From: Chrysophaeum taylorii
Taxonomy: Eukaryota > Sar > Pelagophyceae > Pelagomonadales > Pelagomonadaceae
NCBI GenBank assembly: GCA_029834535.1
Contig: JAQMWT010000330.1
Span: 496,001-560,000 of the forward strand
Direction: 5' to 3'
Length of the DNA: 64,000 bases
Positions within the stretch are counted from its first letter, which is position 1. Every line of letters starts with the position of its first letter. Of this stretch, positions 55,296 through 64,000 are shown one piece after another. The position numbers and the translations under genes are program-made. A model generated the notes under the pieces. It saw only the letters and a program-made list of their open reading frames with translations. It ran no database searches and was not told the DNA's origin.

Positions 55296-58023
55296 ATGGG
55301 GAACGGAAACTTCAAGGCGACCGAGATGATGCACGCGGCTGTCGAGTTGGACCGCTCGACGGCCCGCGGGGACGCGGTCGAGGATGAGGAGGAGGCGGAG
55401 GACACCGCCACTCCGCGAAGCAATTATCACCGATTCACATCGCGGCGACGCAAATGCACCCAGCAGGAGTTGTCTGCCTTTGGCGTGCTGACCTTCCTGC
55501 TCGCCTTTTTCATTGTTCTCGGAGGCCTCACGATCGTGAAACTGCAAACGACGGACGTCACTGATGGACTCGAGCGTCGCTTGGTCAACCTAGAACGCGA
55601 GTTGCTGTTGACCGGCATGAGCCGCTATCAGGCCTACTCGGCGGCAATCGTCGCGCTTGTCTCCAACGACACAATGACTCTCGAGCGCGCGACGACCACT
55701 TGGCCCGACAACCCGCTGGCCAATCTCGAGGACTTTGAAGTCGATTACCGGCGCGCGCGGCGGAAGGTCGGCAGCCTTCCCGCGCACGAATTCAAGCACT
55801 TCAAGGAAGCCTACCAAAACGTCGTCCGCGTTCTCGACGACACGACTGGTGCGTTTGCCTGGGACAACGACGAAGACGCGCTCGAGACGCTGCTCGCGGT
55901 ACTCCGGGGTTCGCCGCCGCCGCCGCCGCCGGGTGACGACGACGGTGGCACTGGCTTAGCGACCACCGCCGCGGCTGACGAGGAGCTCACGATCGCGATG
56001 CGGGACTACGACAGCGCGAACGACGCATTGAAGAGGCGCATTCGGACGACGAGCCTCGGGGTTGAGGTAACGCATGCCGTGCTCGCGGTCAGCTCGTCGG
56101 TCGTGGCCGTCACGCTCTTCATTGTCTTCGCTTGCGTCTGGCACAAGGCCATTCTTGAGGCGCGGAAGGCGGAGGAAGCCGAGCGCAAGACAGAGGCGGC
56201 CGTCCGCGCCCGCGACGCATTAATCGACGGCATCGGTTGCGCCGGCGTCCCTGGCTTCATCGTCGACGCAAACGCGGAGGTCATCGACGTCAATCCTGCC
56301 GTTATCAACACGTTTGGCTTTGGGAAGGATGAGCTCGTAGGAAAGGACATCAACTGCATCCTCGTCTCGGCGAATCGTCTCCCGCACACGCCGCGTGCAT
56401 CGTCCCGGGGCAGGCAGGTCTCGGGCCGCGACATTTGCGGGAACCAGATCCAGCTCGTCTGCCACACGACGAGGACTGTCGACGTCGACGGCAAGAAACG
56501 CTATCTTATCGTCTGCCAGGACATTACCGAGCTTCTCCACAAACACGACGAGCTCGAGATCCAAAAAAAGGTTCTCTCGCGTGAGTTACTTAGTTGTTGT
56601 TGTTGTTGTCGGAGCGTTGCGTCTCTTTTTCGCGGCATCGACTTTGGTCGGCACGACCGGTTGTTGGAGTCGTCATCCCCCTTTCGCCGGACCGACGGCG
56701 TGGCTCTCGTCGCAGAATTCACGCACGAGCTTCGAAACAAGTATACGCCGGCGGCGCACATGCTCGAGCACATTTTTCAGAATCTGTCAACCAAGCCCGC
56801 GACCGAACTCAAGAGCGAGCTCTCGGCAATCCAAGACGACGTGCGGCTGAGCGTTGCGCTGCTGCACGAGGCGGACCAGCTGATCGCGACGCGACTCGAA
56901 CTCCACAAGGTATACTCGGGAAACTACGTGTCGGCGCCTAACATCCAGACCATCGAGCTCGAATCACTCATGAAGGGCCGCGTCGAGGGGGCGGGCGCGC
57001 TCGCGCGCAACGACGTGAACTTTGTCTCGGAGAATGCGAGCAGATTCCGCGGAGACATTTTCGTGCGCCTCGACCTCTACATGTTCAACCACATAAGCAA
57101 CAACCTGCTATCGAACGCAAGGAAGCACACATTCTACGGGAGCGTGCGTCTGCGATTCCTCGAGGAAGCGAACGGCATGCTTCACTTCGCCGTCCTCGAT
57201 AGCGGGCGCGGCATCCCCGAATCAATAGCCGACCGCCTCTTCAAGGAGGAGGTCTGTTCGGCAGACGTGCGCGGCGTGGGGCTCGGTCTCGTGTCGTGCA
57301 GGAAGTTTGCGGAAGCGATCAAGGGTTCGGTGTGGCTCCAGGAGACGAAGGTGTGCTCGCTCGAAGACTCTACGGGGGGTACCGAGTTCCGCTTCTGCCT
57401 CCCGGGCAGGATCGTCAAGGTTGACGCCAAGGTCGACGCCGCGACGACCTACGACGCGCCATCCAGGACCCCAAGCCCCAAGCCCAACCTCCCCTCGAGC
57501 GTGACAGTTTACGTCGTCGAGGATTCCCCTCTCATCCGCAAGTCGATCATCGCAAAGATGCGCGCCGTTGCACGTACCTCGCAGCAAGCCACCTGGAATT
57601 TCCACGAACACGAGACCGTCGAGTCTATTCTTCCTGCCGTCGAGGACATTTCTCGCGACCCTGATTCCATCATCACCGTCGACCACAATCTAGGTATAAG
57701 CGAGTGGTGGTGCTCGTCGGTAACGCGAAATTTTCTCCAGATTCGTGCGGCGGCCAGCTCCGGGGCAGCGATCTCATCACTGCACTCAAGCGCGCTGGCT
57801 TTCGAGGAGTTATCATCTCGGTGCGGCCTGACCTGAACGCTAAATGCAAAAACTTGTTCGTCAGGCGAGCGGCGATGACACGACCGCCGCAGAACACACC
57901 CGGCTCGGTGCCGACGTTCGTTTCGGCGAGCTACCCGAGTCCCGAATACAAGAACTTTTCTATTCTGGCTGGTCGTTCTCATCATGTGCGCAGGCAAGCC
58001 GCTCCCGCCTATCTCACAGATAA
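55296..58023 (+). CDS. Hybrid sensor histidine kinase with PAS, HisKA, HATPase and receiver domains
   Basis: Exons 55296-56580, 56716-57693, 57741-57820 and 57865-58023 give 833 residues. The ATG at 55296 is the first in frame. Two membrane segments (FGVLTFLLAFFIVLGGLTIV; HAVLAVSSSVVAVTLFIVFA) flank an extracytoplasmic sensor loop. A PAS domain follows (GVPGFIVDANAEVIDVNPAV). Then come the phosphoacceptor FTHELRNKYTPA, an HATPase (SNNLLSNARKH N-box, VLDSGRGIPESIADRLF G1, VGLGLVSCRKFAEAIKG G2) and a receiver (VYVVEDSPLIRKS, TVDHNLDS, then VIISASGDDTT). The third and fourth exons restore the conserved SASG and the final helix. It should sense an outside signal and relay phosphate. Intron 1 (135 bp) is a multiple of three without stops. 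Confidence 0.88.
56581..56715 (+). other. 135-bp intron 1 of the histidine kinase gene (in-frame if retained)
   Basis: GTGAGTTAC at 56581 to CGTCGCAG at 56715. Splicing gives KKVLSQFTHELRNKY, the normal lead-in to the phosphoacceptor His. Retention adds 45 residues including five Cys in a row, with no stop. Confidence 0.75.
57694..57740 (+). other. 47-bp intron 2 of the histidine kinase gene
   Basis: GTATAAGCG at 57694 to TTCTCCAG at 57740; joins VDHNL to DSCGGQLRGSDL, a typical receiver-domain loop after the phosphoacceptor Asp. Confidence 0.8.
57821..57864 (+). other. 44-bp intron 3 of the histidine kinase gene
   Basis: GTGCGGCCTG at 57821 to TTCGTCAG at 57864; joins VIIS to ASGDDTTAAEH, restoring the conserved Ser/Thr and following loop. 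Confidence 0.8.
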
Positions 58024-59834
58024 GCGAACTCCTCGGTTTCGCTTTCGCCTGCAAGCACCCCAAGATCATCCCTGATTCGCTGCCCGCGCTCGACGATCAC
58101 TATCACCACCGATCGCGAGCAAAACTACCGTTTTCACAGCCAAGCTGCCTCGCACCCTCCAGTTGACACATTCTCTTTCCGATAGCTTTACAAAGCCGCT
58201 GCTGATCTCTTGAAGAACATCCCCCCCCCCACCCCTTAAGCAGTCGACCTATAAAAACTTCAATTCAAGCATCCGCCCCCCCCCTCTTGGCAGTCTACCT
58301 TAAAAACCCCTCGAACAGAGGACCTTCACAACCCGCTCGCGCGCACCACCGGCGGCACCGCATACCCCATTTTTGAACACTGATAATAACAGTTACTTTT
58401 TTGGCGGCCATCCTACCGCCATTTCGGCGGTGGTGACCCGGCACCAGTGAAGATCGACCCTTCCCCCGGCTGATTTTCGAGGTTAATGGTGCCACGAGTA
58501 GAGAACTGTGCAAATCACTGTGCCTCTGGTAGAGAATGGTGGCAGTGGTAGTGCTGCCTTTAGTCCTGTCCTCTAACGACACAAAGTCATTGTCAAAGAG
58601 CAGCACGGCGTGCGACACAGCAATTTAGTGGTTGTAAGTGTGAACGATGTGGTTAAGGGGGGGGGGGGGGTTCCTAATGTGGCGGCAACTGTGGCGGCAA
58701 CTCCCGCCTCCTAAGGCTTACCCCTCTTCTAGCCCCCCCCCCCCCCCCCTTATCAGGGGCACCCTACTCCGTTCTGATGATGTCAGTTTTCTTTATGACA
58801 TCATCTTCCTTTTCCGCGACATGTGTCACCCTGATTTCTGTGTTTCGATAATATCTTAATCATAAAGCAAAAGCCGATCCTCAAGTTGTGAGGACCAGGC
58901 ACGGAAGTTGTTTGTGGTTGTGTGGCGGGAGAACGGCCGTCCTCGTCCAGTGACTCCACCAAGGGCATGTGGCAGTAATGCCCATTTCCCCCACTTGCCT
59001 GCCTGCCACCTGACTTACCCTGATTGTTGCCTTGGTATTGACCTTGCATTTATGGGGGGGTGTCATCTTGACACCTTCACCTGCGCTTCCACTGGGCCCA
59101 ATGTACCGGGCATTTGTATTGCTTTCTTGCTGTATTCTTGATATTACCCTCTTTTGATTGTCCGATTTCGTGATGGCGTGAGGTATTACGCTGAGATCGG
59201 GCGTGTGGTGGTTTCACCCGCGGTTCGGGTTGGGAGGAAGGGTTGTTGAGGCCCCCGGTCCGGCCAGGAGGGGCGGGTATCTGAGAAAACCACTACAGGC
59301 ACGGACGCGAGCGGCGAGCCAGGATTCGAAGGCACGCCAGGTAGCCCCCTAAATTCTCCTTACGCCACAGGTGGTGGAGGAATACGAGATTCGAGCGACT
59401 ATATCGGTCGCAACGAACGAGTGCATCTTGCATTCTCTACACGGTCCGGACAAGCCGTGCGCGCCCTGATCAAGCGCGCCGACAAGGAATTCCAGAAAGA
59501 CCACTGCCGTGGGAAAGTTCCCCGGCCGGATACGTTAGTCGTCGGAAGTGACGACACGCGATTCGGTGCTAGCCGACGCGCAACCCGGGTACCGCTGCCG
59601 CAGGCGAGCGGAGTGAGATCGCAACTCACTGATAAGGCATTGATTGCCGGGCAGAGACGAATTCTGCCGCCGACCGGACTGATAGATTTGTCGCTGGAAG
59701 ACGCACGCAACGACGATATTACGCGTGTCGTGGACGAGTAGAAGTCCCAGAGTCGAAGGAACACGAGAACGACGGCGACTCAACCATTTTGGACCCGCTC
59801 TGATCTTGGCCGACTAGAACGAGCCAGAGCCGAT
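58024..59834. other. Gene-poor stretch, 1.8 kb, with long G and C tracts
   Basis: No gene is recognised. A G run of about 12 at 58,658-58,670 and a C run of about 18 at 58,732-58,750 lie 60 bp apart and are complementary. GTGGCGGCAACT is repeated twice between them. CCCCCCC runs are also found near 58,215 and 58,275. The right end may contain the undetected 5' part of the retroelement. Confidence 0.6.
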
Positions 59835-62800
59835 ATGGAAGACGATGATGCTGCCGTCGAGCAGCAACGATATGAAGAACCGCCAAGCCGTCAGGATGAG
59901 ACGAGCGAGCGGAATGACGATGATGATAATGATGACGATGAAGAAGAGCACGACACAGAAGTTGACGACGAGGAAGAAGAGCTACAACGACGGCGAGCCC
60001 ACGGAGAGACCGCCGGGAGGACGATCGACAGCTCCGTCAACGCGTGCAGGACCCCCGGATGTAACAGGAATGAATGAGTTCTACGAGGCTCACTTGCGGG
60101 CATTACGCGAAGAGAACGAACGCGCGCAGCAACGACTTTTAAAACAAATAGAAGAAGAAAACGAACGAAAAGAGCGGCTACAACGGAAGGAGGCAGAAGA
60201 ATTCAGAGAGCAAGTGCGTAGGGCCAATGCTCGAGCAGACGACCTCCAAGATCAAGTAAGCTCGTTGACACGTGAAAGAGACGAGCTGCGTACGCCGAGT
60301 CGATCAAGGCGAGCGAGCAGCCCGGGGTCCCGAGCTGAAGAGGAGCCGCCAACTACACGATCACGCGCGAAAGCTAGGAAGCCGCGCTATGAAGACGATG
60401 ATGACGAAGAAAAGGAAGAGACGCGTGGCGACGGAAGGATCGACACCCAAGAGTTCTTGATGGGTTTTACGGATCGATTCGCCAGCGCATTAGCTAAACA
60501 CGATCGCAACAATGAGCGGCGATCAACCTCCGGATTAAAGACCGAAACTTTTAAACTGGTTCTCGATGGACGCGATCAGGACCAGTTCGATTTAGATGCG
60601 GGCGCGGTGATGAGTACGTTAGCCGAAGACCATTTCAGCTTGGAGAAACTACGGTACCTGCTACCCGCGACCCTGCGCGACACAGTCGCACCGATTTTTC
60701 GAGAACACTTAAAAAAGTACGAAGACCTGTGTAAAGATCTCGACCACCCAGCGTCTTTTTATTTACGTCGGGTTATCGACGATGAGGATTGCGGTTCAGT
60801 GGTACGACAATTACGACGATTGAACGAGAAGTATTGCCTCAAGATTTTGAAATATTTCCGAGAGAGTTGTCCACTGCCGGTGACGGCAGAGGAATCGCTA
60901 CGAAAGTTACAATGCACGACCCAAGCGACCGTTCCGAAACGCTCTGGGGAACGCCACGTGCATACGTATTGCATTAAATTTCAGCAAGAGGCCATGGCGT
61001 ACTGTTCCGTGGCCAACCGAGATCTCAACGATGTGGAGATCATTTCTTACTTGATACGCGGACTGGAGTCCAGCGAATTGAAATCCCGCGTGCGAACAAT
61101 GCGCAGCGGACACCCGACGACGTATAAGACGCTTACGTCTACGTTGTCATTGATTACACGGCTCGAGAACGACTTCGCGACAGCCATGGCGGAGAAGAAC
61201 AGCCGAAATTCAACGAACCCATCGGTCGGGGAGCCGCAGAAGCCACCGTCTGGACGCGGAGGACGGGCGCTCGCCTCGGGAACGAAAGATAAAACGACGA
61301 AATATGAAGCATTGCGCCTCGAAGAGAATCCGAAAAAGTGGTTCGAGAGGACAAACAAGGATTGTGGGTTTTCTTAACGACCCACGACAAGGATGAACAC
61401 GGGAACCGGGTCATTTGCAACCGCGAGCCTGACGACTATTATGTGGCGATGTGCAAATACATCGAAGACGGCAGAAAGCCCATTTCGCGAGGACGATGGG
61501 AGAGCCGACAAAGGAAAGATAATCATTCGCGTGACGACGGCAGTTCTAATGCCACCCTCGGTTCGAGCGCTGCTCACGATATTCAGAGCAGACTCAATGA
61601 TATGGGCACGCAGCTGACCACGGTTATGGATTCCGTGAAGCACTTGAAAGATGGACACGGCCGATCGTCTTCGACACGACCGGGCCGTCGAGATAGCCGG
61701 AGCCCCCGACGCCACGACAAGAGCCGTAGCAGCTCGCGCCCGCGCCGACGGAAAGATAGCCGGAGCTCTAGCAGACATTCACGCCGCCGCCGGCGACGAA
61801 GATCTCGCGATCGAAATTCGGACGATGGTCGTTACCGGGAAGACTCGGGACATTCATCTGCCACGTTCGCGTTTACGACCCCTTGCGGTCAACAGTTACC
61901 ATTAGGAGTGATGGCGTACCCGAACACGGACACCCGCACCGATGACGCAGCCGACGCCTTTGCCGCGGCCGCATTCGAAGATCTTGCTCGCCCGCCGATG
62001 GACGAGCCACCCAACGACGTGCTGACCAATCGTCGGTCTTTGGCACAGATTTATGAGCAGATGTCGAGCGATGAACTCGAAGACTCGAGCGATGAACTCG
62101 AAGCTCCACGATACTGGGAAGGCGATTCAGATTCGGAAGATGAAGAAGCTACACCTTGTGAACCAGTGTCCGGGATAACGTTATTTGACGAGTCGTCCAC
62201 GGACGACCCACCGTTTATTTTTGACGAGGAAGCCCTCGATGCCATCGGCTTATCCTTGGACCCTCCAGGGACGACCCTTGGCGACCGAACTGGCTGTGAG
62301 CCAGACATGGATTTCTGCAGTTTTAGCTCGGATGATCATTCGACGGACGAGTCGATGACCATCGCGAGTGAAGCAGACGACGATCCTACGATAGAGTTGA
62401 CGTCGGGGACGACGCCATCTTTTCCTGCCGAAACCCCCGAAACGGTTTCGGTCACGATGGATCGAGCCACGGACACGCCGCCGGAAGAAAAGGATAGATT
62501 TAAGAAGAAGATTAGCAGCGTTCTCGAGTGGGACGAAGACGAGCCGACGTGGAACCTGCAGGATTGGTGGACGAGAACTCGGAACTTCTTGCTAAACAAG
62601 CCACCAGAACAACCGCTCAGCTACGGACTCGAAGCTGCAGCCGACACGGAACCGATCGCCGACGATGGTGATGATCAACCGAGGACGAATGAATTTACAG
62701 ATGCAATCTGGAAAGACGAAATGAATGACTTATGGGAGGGGTCCTTTGCTTCCGTGAACTACGAAGACCAGGATCCCCTACCAGCACTGATTCCCTCGGA

Positions 62801-64000
62801 GATTGTCTTGGAGGAAGAGCGGAAGCCGCCAGATAAAGAGGCTGCCGCGAGCGTTACGTCGATGACGCCGATAACAGATGATACGAGAGCTCAAGCCGCG
62901 GTATCGATGCCCAACCCCGGAGATGAGCGAGTCAGAGCCCGATGTGCTCACACTTCGTTGACGCCGCGAGATGGCAAGACGATCGAAGATGATTTGGTTA
63001 CCCTCCGTTGTTTAGATACGGGTACTCTTACGTTTATAGCCTGTCACATCTACAGGAATCGTGACGGACCGAAATTCTCGACGACCATCGGTGTCGATGG
63101 AATGGTAGATGTTTCTTATATTTGCCGAGAAATGGTCAGAAAGTTGGCAAAAGATCAGTTGATTTTCGATGAAGGCGAACTTCCGATTAAGCGCAAGCTG
63201 TACGGATCAGGGTTGAATACGACGACGATCTTTCGTTGGATCGCGATTCGGGTCGCCCTCGCCGACCACATCGCTGCCCCCATTGTCACTATTGTGGCCG
63301 ATACGAACTGTCTGTTCCTGTTGGGAGGGCGCGATATACGAGTTTTAGGAGCCGTCGTGGACTATCCCCGCGATCGGATCTGTTTTTATCGAACCCAAGT
63401 CGTCTACGGGCGCAAAAAGATTAAGTTCAAGGACGAACGAATTGATGCACCAATCGTGACCTTTCGATCTATTTACGATCGAGATCCGATAACCGTACCG
63501 ATTTACAATCATCAACACGATGCCTTTCGGAAGAGTCTCGACCTGGTCCAGGCTCGAGTTTACGCTCGTTTGAGCACGATTAAAGATCTCCGAAGCCCGC
63601 CGCCGGAACGAACGGTAGCCTTGGCCACGCGGGGACATGCTACGACCAAATTCTCCCCAGCTCCGGGAGAAGGCGCGCGAGAAGTAGTGGCATACGCTGC
63701 GCGCACGCTTCAAATCGAGCCCGGTCGAACTTACAATCTACCGGTTATTTGGTCGAAGCCTATGGAAATGGGACAGGTTTTCGTCGCTACGTTTGCTAAG
63801 AATGAGCAGTTGGGAGATGTCGATGAAGTGTGTTCTTCTTGCGAAGAGCACGACCGGTCCGCTGCTCGGGTTGCGGTTACTGCCGCGGAAGAAGCGCCGA
63901 CGGTCGTCACTCAAGGCGAAGTCCTTGCGGTTGGCGATATCGCTAGGTACGAAGATGAGTTGAACATCTCTACGATCAACGAACTTACGAAAGAATGTGA
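59835..64000 (+). mobile_element. LTR-type retroelement fossil: gag-like and protease/pol-proximal region, running off the window
   Basis: The left part (59,835-61,377) codes a gag-like protein with an acidic start, a coiled coil (EENERAQQRLLKQIEEENER) and a helical capsid-like region. The right part, to the window edge, is an acidic spacer followed by a retropepsin-like segment (ADTNCLFLLGGRDIRVLGAV). Gag and pol lie in different frames, as is normal in this kind of element. No 5' LTR or primer-binding site was recognised. Base composition is lower in GC than host genes. It cannot be said whether the copy is whole, as pol and the 3' LTR are outside the window. It is assigned to LTR elements with moderate confidence, clade unknown. 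Confidence 0.65.

Overview
The window is nuclear DNA of a eukaryote. It carries a syndetin subunit (VPS50), LSm7, MAK16, a SUZ12-type Polycomb protein, a tubby protein, a myotubularin and a DNAJC9 co-chaperone. It is GC-rich and gene-dense, with genes on both strands and very few introns. The introns that can be placed from protein conservation are mostly 37-55 bp with GT..AG ends. A CRTISO-like carotenoid isomerase, a eukaryotic hybrid histidine kinase and the compact layout point to a photosynthetic protist, most likely a stramenopile alga of pelagophyte type. The taxon is an inference; no ribosomal or organellar marker is present.

Left part (1-24,445): a GT47 exostosin-type transferase running off the left edge, myotubularin, a small membrane protein, a cytochrome P450, an unknown protein, a GT71-like transferase with one 41-bp intron, a class IV-type histone deacetylase whose start codon overlaps the stop of a small membrane-protein ORF (ATGA), a second membrane protein, a single-domain asparaginase with an Arg/Gly-rich tail, a long acidic tandem-repeat protein, an NTF2-like protein with a Cys-rich tail, a RING protein divergent from SUZ12 by 31 bp, and a glutathione S-transferase.

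Centre (24,468-30,045): a mobile-element nest. Two head-to-tail 1,052-bp Helitron-derived units carry a decayed helicase segment. The right-hand unit is split by a 3,476-bp tyrosine-recombinase transposon with perfect 15-bp terminal inverted repeats. The intact left unit serves as a built-in empty site, so the insertion borders can be read directly.

Right part (30,691-58,023): a GT2 transferase and a CRTISO-like isomerase whose start codons lie 3 bp apart, VPS50, a reverse-transcriptase remnant, tubby, a zinc-binding/coiled-coil protein, LSm7 (introns 42 and 37 bp), an SGNH hydrolase, a decayed Cys-module gene, an acidic nuclear-type protein, DNAJC9 with a duplicated promoter block, an unknown Arg/Ala-rich protein, MAK16 and a hybrid histidine kinase with three introns. 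The window ends in a gag/protease-like region of an LTR-type retroelement (59,835 to the edge), treated here as a fossil.

No operon-like pathway is evident. The host genes are mostly unrelated housekeeping, sugar-transfer, chromatin and trafficking genes. The most unusual items are the transposon nest, the very short introns, the ATGA overlap and the near-abutting divergent starts.
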